Shown here piece by piece: positions 17,396-26,492 of a stretch of DNA of 64,000 nucleotides; position 1 is the stretch's first letter; each line of letters begins with the position of its first letter. The DNA comes from Zafaria ginkgonis (GTDB taxonomy: Bacteria; Actinomycetota; Actinomycetes; Actinomycetales; Micrococcaceae), in assembly GCF_039540195.1 (NCBI RefSeq), contig NZ_BAABEO010000019.1:62001-126000 (forward strand). Reading direction: 5' to 3'. Position numbers and translations under genes: made by a program. The notes under the pieces are model-generated. The model did no database searches, was not told the DNA's origin, and was given only the letters and a program-made list of their open reading frames with translations.

Positions 17396-20300
17396 ATGCC
17401 AAGCAACATCTACGCCCTGCTGGTAGGCATCGACGCCTACCAGTCGCCTGTCCCTGCACTCCGGGGATGCCGCAATGACATCGACGCGTTTGGTGAATTG
17501 CTGGCTACCCGGGCATCGGAGGACACCCTCCATGTCCGCGCCCTGCTTGACGGACAGGCCACACGTGCCGCGGTGCTCGCGGGGTTCCGCGAGCACCTGG
17601 CCCAGGCCAAGAAGGACGACGTTGCGCTCTTCTATTACAGCGGACATGGTTCCCAGGAGCCTGCGCCCCAGGAATGGTGGCACCTGGAGCCGGACCATCT
17701 GGACGAGACCCTGGTCCTGTACGACAGCAGGCTGGCGGGGCAGTGGGACCTCGCGGACAAGGAGTTGGCGGCCCTGATCGCGGAGGTTGCCGCCAAGGGA
17801 CCGCATGTGCTCATCGTCCTCGACTGCTGCCATTCGGGCAGCGGCACCCGAGCAACCCTGGAGGACGGAACAGCGGGACGCCGCGCCCCCGCCGACCGGC
17901 GGCAGCGGCCGCTGTCCAGCTTCCTTTTCGATCCCTCCCACGTCGATTCCTTTGCACGCACGCCGGATGCGGATCGGGCACCGCTGGGGGACAGCGGCTG
18001 GGCCTTGCCGCAGGCCAACCACGTGCTCCTGTCAGGCTGCCGCTCCAACGAGACGGCGAAGGAAGTGGTCCACAACGGACGCGACCGGGGCGCACTATCA
18101 GCAGCACTCGAAACGGTGCTGTCCACATCCGGCGGAGCGCCGACCTACCGCGAGATCCACCGGCAGGTCAGCGCGAACGTCCACCAAGCGGTACGCGCCC
18201 AGAGCCCGCAACTTGAAACCTCGACTCCAGAAGACTTCGACCGGCCCTTCCTGGGCGGTGCCGTCGCGGCGCTCCCGCCCTACTTCGTCGTCAGCCACAC
18301 CGGGATGGGATGGACCATCGACGGCGGGCGGATGCATGGCATAGAAGCCCCTGTTGGGGATGAAGTGACCTGGCTCGATATCCGCGACATGGACGACACG
18401 TCCGTAGCCACGGCCTCCGTCACCGCTGTCCGGGCCGGCGAGGCGACCATATCCGTGTCCTCCGGTGACCTCGATCCCTCCCTGGCGTATCGGGGAACCG
18501 TGACGGCAAGCCCGTTGCCGCCGCTGCTGATCCGGATCGACGGCGGGGACGGCGCACCCGAGCTTCGGGACGCATTGGCCTCGCGCGACGAGAGGGGACC
18601 GCGGTTGGTCGCCGAGGCCTGGCCGGCCCAGGAGCCCCAGGTCGTGGTGAGTTGCGACGCATCCGGCTATGCCGTCGCTCGGCGCGGCAGCGAGCGGACC
18701 CTGTGTCCCAGGACGGCGGAGGCGGCTGACGCCGTCGGCATCCTGGAGCACGTCGCGGCCTGGACGCGCGTGGTCGGGTTGCGCAACAGCGCCACCGAAC
18801 TCCCGCACGACGCCGTAACGGTGTCGGTCGACGCTGAGGCCGATCCGGGGGAGGCCCCTGCGGCGGAGGTGCAGGGACTGCACCGCTTCGTCTACGTCAA
18901 GGACGCGGACAAAGGGCAGCGGCCGCAAAAGTTCACCGTCACCCTGACGAACACGTCCCAACGAACCCTCTGGGTCGCCCTCCTTGACCTCACCGACACG
19001 TACGGCATCTACACGAACGCCCTTCCCGCCGGTTCGCAGCAGCTGGAACCGGGCCATGCGGTGCCCATCAATCTGGCGGCGGAGGTGCCGGAAAGCCTAT
19101 GGCAGCAAGGCCTGATCGAGGTGACTGATGTGCTGAAACTGATAGTCAGCACGGAGGCGTTCGACCCGCGAAGCCTTCAGCAAGGGGACCTGGAAGTCTC
19201 CGCCGGTCCTCGTGCCGCCGTGCGCGGCCGAGGCCCTCGGTCCAGCCTCGACCGTATGCTGACGCGGGTCGGTACCCGCCTCATCCGGCCGCTGGAGGAG
19301 GGGGAGGCCACCGCGGACTGGTATACGCGTGACATCCAAGTGGTGGCGGTCCGTCCCCGTGCCGGCGTGTCCTGCGCCTCGGACAAGGACGTCCAGGTGG
19401 CCCCGGGCGTCACCTTGGCCCCGCACCCGAGCCTGCGCGCGACCGTGCAACTGACGGCCGCGCCGGATGCCACCAGGGATCTGGCCGCGGCACCCGTTCC
19501 CGAAGCACTGCAGGGCGAGGGGGTGATGCCGTTCGGCCTGGTCGCTACCCGTGGAGGCGAGCCTGAGGCGGACGCCATCCTCGTCACCTTGGATCCGCAT
19601 GACGATGCCGGCGTGGTCACCAGGGAGCATCCGCTTGTGCTGCGCCTGGACCGGTCACTGGACCAGGATGAGCATGTCCTGCCGTTCGCTTGGGACGGGG
19701 AATTCTACGTTCCCCTCGGCTATGCGCGCCGGTCCGGGACCGGCACCGAGATCGTCGTGGAGCGCCTGTGCGATCCCGTGGCCTCCCAACGCAGCCTGAC
19801 TGGTTCCATCCGGATCCTCTTCCGCAAGCTGATCGGCAAGGCCTTGGGCTTGCCGCCCGCCTACCCGCTGCTCCGCATGGCGTCAGTGGCCGCGGACGGC
19901 GAAGTGACATTCGAGGGGGAATCAGGGGCCATCCGGCAGGCGGTGGGCCGGGCCGAATCCGTGTTGCTCTACGTGCACGGGATCATTGGCGACACCGGGG
20001 GAATGGCGAGGAGTTCCCTGCTCAGTGGCGTCGCGGCACCCATCGGCCCCCGCTACGACGTCATCCTGACCTTTGACTACGAGAACCTCGATACGCCCAT
20101 CGAGGAAAATGCGGCCTCGCTCAGGTCCATGCTTGCCGACGTCGGCCTGTCTTCAGGCCACGGCAAGCGGTTCGACATCGTGGCCCATTCGATGGGTGGG
20201 CTCGTGGCACGGCACATGATCGAGTGCGATGGAGGAGCCGGCGTGGACCGCCTCGTGACCCTGGGCACGCCGAACGGCGGTTCGCCATGGCCAACGGTGC

Positions 20301-20764
20301 AGCAGTGGGCCACCGTGGCCCTCGCACTCGCCGTGAACAGCCTGACTGCAACGGTCTGGCCCCTTACGGCATTGGCGGCCATACTCGGCACCCTCGAAAA
20401 GGTCGACACCGCGCTCGACCAGATGCAGCAGGGCTCGCCCTTCCTGAAGAAGTTGGCAGATGCCCCCGATCCCGCGACGCGGTACCACGTCATCGTCGGG
20501 GACCGGTCACTGATCGATGTCGTCCAGGCGGACGGAAAGCTCGCACGCTTGCTCCAGCGGCTTTCACCGCAGCGCATGGCCGACGAGTTGGTCGATGTCG
20601 TGTTCTTCCGGAAGCCCAATGACCTTGCGGTGTCAGTCACGAGCGCCCAGGCGCTGCCGCCCTCCCGGAACCCGGCCCCGGCCGTCCATGTGCTCGCGTG
20701 CGACCACATCAGCTTCTTCGATACCGACGCGAGCCTTGCCAAGCTGGCCGAGCTCCTCGCATAG
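17396..20764 (+). CDS. Caspase-family (C14) peptidase fused to a C-terminal alpha/beta-hydrolase (lipase-like)
   Basis: A 1122-residue protein with GAGGAGG before the ATG. Residues ~1-285 are a prokaryotic caspase/metacaspase-type domain: YALLVGIDAY, FYYSGHGSQ (His84) and LDCCHSGSG (Cys145), an intact catalytic pair. A ~560-residue beta-rich middle section has no clear family; one stretch (~500-600) recalls surface or carbohydrate-type sandwich folds. Residues ~855-1120 are an alpha/beta hydrolase with YVHGIIG (oxyanion region), AHSMGGLV (nucleophile Ser932), LGTPNGGSPW, and a late His (CDHISFF), as in PGAP1/lipase-type esterases. No signal peptide. The fusion suggests peptidase activation linked to lipid or ester hydrolysis, a plausible membrane-damaging effector; that is inference. 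Confidence 0.92.
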   Translation: MPSNIYALLVGIDAYQSPVPALRGCRNDIDAFGELLATRASEDTLHVRALLDGQATRAAVLAGFREHLAQAKKDDVALFYYSGHGSQEPAPQEWWHLEPDHLDETLVLYDSRLAGQWDLADKELAALIAEVAAKGPHVLIVLDCCHSGSGTRATLEDGTAGRRAPADRRQRPLSSFLFDPSHVDSFARTPDADRAPLGDSGWALPQANHVLLSGCRSNETAKEVVHNGRDRGALSAALETVLSTSGGAPTYREIHRQVSANVHQAVRAQSPQLETSTPEDFDRPFLGGAVAALPPYFVVSHTGMGWTIDGGRMHGIEAPVGDEVTWLDIRDMDDTSVATASVTAVRAGEATISVSSGDLDPSLAYRGTVTASPLPPLLIRIDGGDGAPELRDALASRDERGPRLVAEAWPAQEPQVVVSCDASGYAVARRGSERTLCPRTAEAADAVGILEHVAAWTRVVGLRNSATELPHDAVTVSVDAEADPGEAPAAEVQGLHRFVYVKDADKGQRPQKFTVTLTNTSQRTLWVALLDLTDTYGIYTNALPAGSQQLEPGHAVPINLAAEVPESLWQQGLIEVTDVLKLIVSTEAFDPRSLQQGDLEVSAGPRAAVRGRGPRSSLDRMLTRVGTRLIRPLEEGEATADWYTRDIQVVAVRPRAGVSCASDKDVQVAPGVTLAPHPSLRATVQLTAAPDATRDLAAAPVPEALQGEGVMPFGLVATRGGEPEADAILVTLDPHDDAGVVTREHPLVLRLDRSLDQDEHVLPFAWDGEFYVPLGYARRSGTGTEIVVERLCDPVASQRSLTGSIRILFRKLIGKALGLPPAYPLLRMASVAADGEVTFEGESGAIRQAVGRAESVLLYVHGIIGDTGGMARSSLLSGVAAPIGPRYDVILTFDYENLDTPIEENAASLRSMLADVGLSSGHGKRFDIVAHSMGGLVARHMIECDGGAGVDRLVTLGTPNGGSPWPTVQQWATVALALAVNSLTATVWPLTALAAILGTLEKVDTALDQMQQGSPFLKKLADAPDPATRYHVIVGDRSLIDVVQADGKLARLLQRLSPQRMADELVDVVFFRKPNDLAVSVTSAQALPPSRNPAPAVHVLACDHISFFDTDASLAKLAELLA

Positions 20765-20868
20765 AGGGCAGTAATGCGCAGATAACGCTAGTGATGGAGA
20801 CTCGGTGCGAAGGCAGGCCTACAGGGGTCTTGCCGTTGCGGTGGGCGGCGACAGAGGGAGAGTCGGTT

Positions 20869-22638
20869 GTGAAACTCGTTTTGTTCGACCTCGGCAACAC
20901 GCTGGAAAGCGAGGGTGTCCTCCTGCCCGGGGCACTGGACACGCTCCAAGCCATCGATTCACTCAGCAACGGAGGCCAACCGGCCGCACTGTTGGGTCTG
21001 ATGTCGGATTTCGACATGCCCGGAACGCCGTCGGACGTGCCCATCATCCAGCAGCAGTACTACCGGCTGCTTGACGACCTCGGCATCCGAGCGTTCTTCG
21101 AGCCCGTCGCGGAGCGGGTCACCTTGTCTACGGAGGTCGGCGTGTTCAAGCCCGACGAGGCGATCTTCCGGGCTGCGGCCTCGAAGTTCAGCCCCGCGCT
21201 GGACCTCGGCGACGTCCTGTTCATTACCGAGAACCGGAGCCACGTGCTGGCCGCCCGCCGCCTTGGGCTGGCAGCCGTGCACGTGCGCGGGCCGGGCCAG
21301 CCGGACGGCGAGGTGGAAACGCTGCCCGAACTCGTTCCGCTGGTGCAGGCGTTCGTCGAGGACGAGGACGACGAACCGGTGGAGACGGTTGTCCTGGACA
21401 TCCCCTCGGATGCGCCCGACACGGTCATGAACCGGGTGGTAGCCACGGAGGCGAGGTGGACCAGGCTCGGCGACGTCCTCGTGGTGCGAACCCCCGCTGC
21501 CCGGGCAGGAGAATTCCTCGCTGAGGGCAGGACGGCGGGGGCCGCGCGGCTGTTCGGTTCGGAGCGGCGCCTGCATCTGGTCACCCAGCTTGGCCGCCTC
21601 TTCCAGGAGGACCATCCCGACGTTGCGGTGATCGTGGACAAGGGCCGCTACCTGGTGGTCGATGTCGACCCCGATACGTCCTCGCTCGTCGCCGGATCCC
21701 ACGCGTCCTGTTACGCCGTCCGCCCCCTTCCCGCCGACACGGTGGTGTTCGATCAGCGGGCCGCCCGTCCAAGGGACGCGGCCACCCCGGTGGAGGAGGT
21801 TGGTGTCCTGGCCGACCAGGTGTCCCGCGCGGCGTATGAGGAAGACCTCGGCACACTGGCCCGCCTGCGAACTCGGCACTCGACCAGTGCCGAGTTCCTC
21901 GACGCCCTTGAGTGGGCGCAAGGCCGGTTGGCCGGCCTCGGCTACGCAACCCACATCCAAGACGTGGCGGTGGGCGGGCGGACGACCCGCAACCTCATCG
22001 GAGACCGCCCGGGGGAGGGCGATGAGCGGGAACTCGTGCTGGTCACCGCGCACTTGGATTCGGTCAACCTCCAGGGAACGACGGCGGCCGCGCCGGGTGC
22101 CGACGACAACGCGTCGGGCAGCGCCGGCGTCCTGGCCATCGGCCGGGCGCTCGCCGGCCGGCCGGCAAGGCACGACCTGCGGCTCATCCTGTTCGGCGGG
22201 GAGGAGCAGGGACTGTTCGGCAGCCGCCATTACGTCAGCGGGCTCGCCGCGGCCGAACGCGCACGCATCAGCGCCGTCATCAACATGGACATGATCGCCT
22301 GCCTGAACACCGGCACCGCGACAGTGCTGCTTGAGGGCGCCGACGTCTCGCAGGCCGTGATCGACGCGCTCGCCGACATTGCCCAAACGCATACCTCCCT
22401 GGCCATCCAGACCAGCCTCAACCCTTTCAACAGCGACCACGTGCCCTTCATCGACCTGGGCATCCCGGCCGTGTTGACGATCGAGGGAGCCGACTCGGCG
22501 AACGACCGCGTCCACACCGCACGGGACACGCTCGACACCCTCGACATCGACCTCGCACTGGAGATCCTGCGGATGAACGGATTGTTCGTTGCGCGGGCCC
22601 TGGATGGAGACATCCGTATTGCTGGACCGACCATGTGA
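20869..22638 (+). CDS. HAD-like domain fused to M28 metallopeptidase
   Basis: A 589-residue protein; the GTG start has GAGGGAG eight bases upstream. Residues ~1-165 are HAD-like: FDLGNTLE holds the nucleophile Asp7, but the usual second Asp is Gly and the C-terminal 'DD' motif reads ENRSHVLAA, so phosphatase activity is doubtful. After a linker domain, residues ~300-585 are an M28 zinc aminopeptidase with all metal and catalytic elements: AHLDS (His395), PGADDNASG, FGGEEQGLFG, INMDMI and NSDHVPF. M28 enzymes remove N-terminal residues or process peptides. There is no signal peptide. It is 13 bases upstream of the M43 gene and clearly in the same operon. Confidence 0.9.
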   Translation: MKLVLFDLGNTLESEGVLLPGALDTLQAIDSLSNGGQPAALLGLMSDFDMPGTPSDVPIIQQQYYRLLDDLGIRAFFEPVAERVTLSTEVGVFKPDEAIFRAAASKFSPALDLGDVLFITENRSHVLAARRLGLAAVHVRGPGQPDGEVETLPELVPLVQAFVEDEDDEPVETVVLDIPSDAPDTVMNRVVATEARWTRLGDVLVVRTPAARAGEFLAEGRTAGAARLFGSERRLHLVTQLGRLFQEDHPDVAVIVDKGRYLVVDVDPDTSSLVAGSHASCYAVRPLPADTVVFDQRAARPRDAATPVEEVGVLADQVSRAAYEEDLGTLARLRTRHSTSAEFLDALEWAQGRLAGLGYATHIQDVAVGGRTTRNLIGDRPGEGDERELVLVTAHLDSVNLQGTTAAAPGADDNASGSAGVLAIGRALAGRPARHDLRLILFGGEEQGLFGSRHYVSGLAAAERARISAVINMDMIACLNTGTATVLLEGADVSQAVIDALADIAQTHTSLAIQTSLNPFNSDHVPFIDLGIPAVLTIEGADSANDRVHTARDTLDTLDIDLALEILRMNGLFVARALDGDIRIAGPTM

Positions 22639-22651
22639 AGGAGAACCTACG

Positions 22652-23845
22652 ATGACCGAGACCCCGCTGCCGGACCTCACGAACCCGCGCACCCGTGAAC
22701 TGTGCGGAACCATGGATGTGCACCGCCGGCTGATGACCGAGAGCATCACCTACCAGGAACGCCGCGCCCTGATCGAGAACCGGGCCATGGCGTATGAGAG
22801 CCAGGCGCGCGGCCTGGCGCGGACCGGCCTGGTTACCATTCCGGTGGTCGTCCACGTGGTGCACCATCCGGACGAGCCCTCCCAAAACGTCAGCGAGGCG
22901 CAGATCCATAGCCAGCTCGAGGTCCTCAACCAGGATTTCCGGGCCGGCAACGCCGACGCGTCGAAGGTGCCGGCCGTGTGGAAGGACCGGGTGGCCGATT
23001 GCAACATCGAGTTCCGGCTGGCGTCCCAGGACCCGGACGGCAATTCCACCGAGGGGATCACCCGAACCGAATCGACGAAGCCGTCCTTCAGCACCGACCG
23101 GGACGACGTCAAGTCGAGTGCGACGGGCGGCGCGGACCCGTGGCCCAGCGACGACTACCTCAACGTCTGGGTGTGCGGCGACCTCAGGGACTCGATCGGG
23201 CGTTCGATCCTCGGATATGCGCAATTCCCCGGCGGCCCTCCCAGCACCGACGGCGTCGTCATCGCGAACTGGTGCTTCGGCACGGAGGGATCGGCCCAAG
23301 CCCCCTTCGACCTCGGCCGCACCGCGACGCACGAGGTGGGCCACTGGCTGGACCTGCGGCACATCTGGGGCGACGACCGCGGATCCTGCAGCGGAAGCGA
23401 CCTGGTCTCCGACACGCCCAACCAGGCCGACCCCACCTTCGGCAAGCCGACGTTCCCGCAGTTCAGCTGCAACAACGGACCCGACGGGAACATGTTCATG
23501 AATTACATGGACTACACCGACGACGACGCCATGTTCATGTTCACCCCCGGCCAGTCGCGGCGGATGGCCGCGTGTCTGGAGGGTGCCCGGGCCTCCTTGC
23601 TGACCGCGCCGGTTTTCGCCCTGTCCGCCACCGGGGCGGAGACTCCAGTGGCCGTCCCGCCCAGGCCCGAAGCCGCGCCGCAGGCGGCCCCGGCTGCTGC
23701 GGGACAGGCGGGAGACGGCGAACTGCAGGCGCTTCGAGACGAAGTCGAACGGCTCCGCGAGGACTACCGGCAGTTGACGTCGCTCCTGGACGGCATCCGC
23801 GCCGCGCTGAACGGCGAGCCGGCCAAAGCGGCGGACAGGCAATGA
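22652..23845 (+). CDS. M43 (pappalysin/cytophagalysin-type) zinc metalloprotease
   Basis: A 397-residue protein starting MTETPLPDLTNPRTREL behind AAGGAG. The extended zinc motif HEVGHWLDLRH (from His227) and the Met-turn MNYMDY (~285) are diagnostic of M43. Conserved cysteines around GDDRGSCSGSDLV and FSCNNGPDG match disulphide positions in secreted members. The catalytic domain (~55-310) is followed by a Pro/Ala linker and a short coiled coil (~355-390). Secreted relatives carry signal peptides, but none is visible here. The stop overlaps a ten-codon ORF by ATGA, which in turn overlaps the next gene. Confidence 0.92.
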   Translation: MTETPLPDLTNPRTRELCGTMDVHRRLMTESITYQERRALIENRAMAYESQARGLARTGLVTIPVVVHVVHHPDEPSQNVSEAQIHSQLEVLNQDFRAGNADASKVPAVWKDRVADCNIEFRLASQDPDGNSTEGITRTESTKPSFSTDRDDVKSSATGGADPWPSDDYLNVWVCGDLRDSIGRSILGYAQFPGGPPSTDGVVIANWCFGTEGSAQAPFDLGRTATHEVGHWLDLRHIWGDDRGSCSGSDLVSDTPNQADPTFGKPTFPQFSCNNGPDGNMFMNYMDYTDDDAMFMFTPGQSRRMAACLEGARASLLTAPVFALSATGAETPVAVPPRPEAAPQAAPAAAGQAGDGELQALRDEVERLREDYRQLTSLLDGIRAALNGEPAKAADRQ

Positions 23846-23874
23846 CGGCCCGCGCCGGGTCGGGCGAGCCGTGA
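23842..23874 (+). CDS. Ten-codon relay ORF between M43 and the next gene
   Basis: It reads MTARAGSGEP. Its ATG overlaps the M43 stop (ATGA) and its stop overlaps the next gene's GTG start (GTGA). A peptide function is unlikely; it could pass terminating ribosomes from one gene to the next. There is no direct evidence of expression. Confidence 0.3.
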   Translation: MTARAGSGEP

Positions 23875-24185
23875 GCGGGCCCCCGGCGGAACTCCTCGGC
23901 ATCTGGCTGCATTCCCACGAGGAAGACACCGGCTCGACGATGGTTTTCCGCCCCCGCGCCTACGCCTTCCCGCCCTCCCGCTGGCGGGACGCCATGGAGT
24001 TGCGGGCGGACGGTACCTGCATCTGGCACGGCAGCGGCCCGGACGACCGTGGGCAGGCGGTTCCGGGCCGGTGGGAGGACCTGGGAAATGGGCAGGCGCG
24101 GATCGGGATCCCCGGGCCCGGGGGCGGTCCGGTTACCCGGAAGGTCCACTCGTGGACCCCCGACAAGCTTGTCGTTGAGAAGTAG
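23871..24185 (+). CDS. Small hypothetical protein, lipocalin-like pattern
   Basis: A 104-residue protein starting at GTG (MSGPPAELLGIWLHSHEED). The layout 'L.GIW..........F......AMELRADGTCIWH.....GRWEDLGNGQARI...........W....LVVEK' resembles small lipocalin-like or copper-resistance-type beta barrels, in which a strand with GxW opens the fold. The identity is uncertain. It is the last gene of the rightward protease operon and is linked to M43 through a short relay frame, so it may be an inhibitor or accessory of that protease. No signal peptide is visible. Confidence 0.6.
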   Translation: MSGPPAELLGIWLHSHEEDTGSTMVFRPRAYAFPPSRWRDAMELRADGTCIWHGSGPDDRGQAVPGRWEDLGNGQARIGIPGPGGGPVTRKVHSWTPDKLVVEK

Positions 24186-24282
24186 CCGCCGGCGGGCGGC
24201 GGATGACGAACATGGTGGCGCGGGTCCGGGCAGGGGCGTAGATTTCAAGCTGAAGGATGCTTGAACTTCAAGGGAGCCAGCG

Positions 24283-26436
24283 ATGGCCGGATGGAATGCC
24301 GACAACGCGGCCGGTCCCATGGGCGCCGGTGCCGTAACGCTGGTGGAAGGTTCGTCCTTCTGCATCTCGCAGCAGAGCGGGGACATCGTTCCCCACCATC
24401 CGCACGGGGTGTTCTTCCAGGACACCAGGATCGTCTCCGACTGGCGCCTGACCATCAATGGCAAGCCGCTGGAACCGCTGGCAGGCTGGAACCGTGCCCC
24501 CTACCAAGGCATCTTCGTGGGCAGGGCCGCGCGCGCGGACGGCCGGGCGGACAGCCCGCTGACCGTGGAACGGCGCCGGCTGATCGGCGCCGGGATCCTT
24601 GAGGAAATCACGGTCCGCAACTACGCCCTCGAGCCGGCGCGGTGCGTGGTCGCGCTGTCCGTGGACGCCGATTTCGCCGACCTGTTCGAAGTCAAGGACG
24701 GACGTGCCCGCCGGCAGTGGGAGCAGGCACGGCGCTCCGGCCGCGGGGAGGTCTCCATCGAGGGCCGCTGGCAGGGCGTGCGGAAGGGCGTCGTCGTCCG
24801 CGCCCCGGAAGCCGACGTCGGCCCCGAGGGCCTGCTGTTCCGCGGCATGATCCCCGCGCACGGCGAGTGGACCGTGCAGGTGACCGTTACGCCCTTGCTG
24901 GACGGCCGGCCGGCGGCGCCTCCCGTGGAGTATTCACCGGACACCGTCACGCCGCAGGACCGGCGGCAGCAGGCCTGGACCGCCTCCATCACGGCGACCC
25001 GCCTCGGCAGTTCCTCGGTCACGCGGACCATCGAGCGCAGCCATGATGACATGGGAGCGCTGCGGATCGTGGATCCGGAGAATCCGGACCGGACGGTGGT
25101 GGCCGCCGGGGCGCCCTGGTTCATGGCGCTCTTCGGCCGGGACTCGCTGCTGGCCTCCTGCATGCTGGTCCCCATCAACCCGTCCCTGGCGCTGGGCACC
25201 CTGCAGACGCTGGCCAGCCGGCAGGGCAAGGTGGTGGACCCGCTCACGGAGGAACAGCCCGGGCGGATCCTGCACGAGGTCCGGCTCGGGGTGGGCACGG
25301 GCCTGGCGTTGGGCGGCAAGTCGGCCTACTACGGCACCGCCGATGCGACCCCGCTGTTCGTGACCCTGCTGGGCGAGGTCGGCCGCTGGGGCGTGGCGGC
25401 GGACGCCGTCGAGGCCCTGGTGCCGAATGCCGACCGGGCCCTGGAGTGGATCCGCGACTACGGCGACCGGGACGGTGACGGCTTCGTCGAGTACGAGCGG
25501 CTCAACGACCAGGGGCTGGTCAACCAGGGCTGGAAGGATTCCTGGGACGGCATCAACTTCGCCGACGGCCGGCTCGCCGAGGCCCCGATCGCGCTGTGCG
25601 AGGTCCAGGGCTACGTCTACAGCGCCTACATCGCCCGCGCCTGGATGGCGTACGACGCCGGCGACCTCGCCTTGGCGGCCGAGCTGCGGGACCGCGCGGT
25701 CCGGCTGAAGGAGGAATTCAACCGGCGCTTCTGGCTGCCCGAGCGCGGCTACTACGCGATCGCCCTGGACAGGGACAAGCGGCCCGTGGACGCCTGCGCC
25801 TCCAACATGGGGCACTGCCTGTGGTCAGGGATCGTCGACCGGGACAAGGCTGCCTCGGTTGTCAGGCGGCTGATGTCCCCGGAGATGTTCTCCGGCTGGG
25901 GAGTGCGCACGCTGGCGACCGACATGGGCGCCTACAACCCGGTCAGCTACCACAACGGCTCGGTCTGGCCGCACGACAACGCCCTGATCGTGGCCGGGCT
26001 GATGCGCTACGGCTTCGTCAAGGAGGCCCAGCGGCTCGCCGTGGCGCTGATGGAGGCCGCCGAGATCACCGACAACCGGCTGCCGGAACTGTTCTGCGGA
26101 TTCACCCGCTCCGAGTACCCCGCACCGGTGCCCTATCCGACGTCCTGTTCCCCGCAGGCCTGGGCCTCGGCCGCCCCGGTGATGATCGTCCGGAGCCTGT
26201 TGAGCTACGGTGCCGATGTCCCCCGCGGCGGCGTCTGGGTGGACCCCCACCTGCCCGAGGAGTGGGGAGACCTCCACACCGAAAACCTGCCGCTGGGCAC
26301 CACCCGGCTCATCCTGGATGTTTCCGGACCCCGGGCGTCCATCAGCGGGCTTCCGCCGGGCATCGTCCTTCACCGGAGTCCCCGGCCGCCGTTGGAGGAC
26401 CTTCTGGAGCTGGTCAGGCTCACCCCGAAACGCTGA
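24283..26436 (+). CDS. Amylo-alpha-1,6-glucosidase / glycogen-debranching-type enzyme
   Basis: A 717-residue protein with AAGGGAG before the ATG. An N-terminal beta-sandwich (~15-235; FCISQQSGDIVPHHPHGVFFQDTR is the family's opening motif, split here) precedes an (alpha/alpha)6 barrel. Key stretches are 'APWFMALFGRDSLLAS', 'NQGWKDSWDGI' and 'YHNGSVWPHDNALIV', typical of the GDE-like glycoside hydrolases that split alpha-1,6 branches. It is probably cytosolic and acts with the glgX-treY-treZ genes nearby, though it has its own transcript and faces the other way. The substrate could also be other branched glucans. Confidence 0.88.
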   Translation: MAGWNADNAAGPMGAGAVTLVEGSSFCISQQSGDIVPHHPHGVFFQDTRIVSDWRLTINGKPLEPLAGWNRAPYQGIFVGRAARADGRADSPLTVERRRLIGAGILEEITVRNYALEPARCVVALSVDADFADLFEVKDGRARRQWEQARRSGRGEVSIEGRWQGVRKGVVVRAPEADVGPEGLLFRGMIPAHGEWTVQVTVTPLLDGRPAAPPVEYSPDTVTPQDRRQQAWTASITATRLGSSSVTRTIERSHDDMGALRIVDPENPDRTVVAAGAPWFMALFGRDSLLASCMLVPINPSLALGTLQTLASRQGKVVDPLTEEQPGRILHEVRLGVGTGLALGGKSAYYGTADATPLFVTLLGEVGRWGVAADAVEALVPNADRALEWIRDYGDRDGDGFVEYERLNDQGLVNQGWKDSWDGINFADGRLAEAPIALCEVQGYVYSAYIARAWMAYDAGDLALAAELRDRAVRLKEEFNRRFWLPERGYYAIALDRDKRPVDACASNMGHCLWSGIVDRDKAASVVRRLMSPEMFSGWGVRTLATDMGAYNPVSYHNGSVWPHDNALIVAGLMRYGFVKEAQRLAVALMEAAEITDNRLPELFCGFTRSEYPAPVPYPTSCSPQAWASAAPVMIVRSLLSYGADVPRGGVWVDPHLPEEWGDLHTENLPLGTTRLILDVSGPRASISGLPPGIVLHRSPRPPLEDLLELVRLTPKR

Positions 26437-26492
26437 GAGGCCAAGCGCTGAAGAGGCGGGCCGGAACCGCAGACCCCCTGCGCGTGGCGCGG

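Noticed and set aside
24283..26436. Membership of the debranching enzyme in the protease island
   Set aside because: Same direction as the protease operon, but separated by ~98 bases with its own ribosome site, and its function fits the trehalose/glycogen genes that follow.
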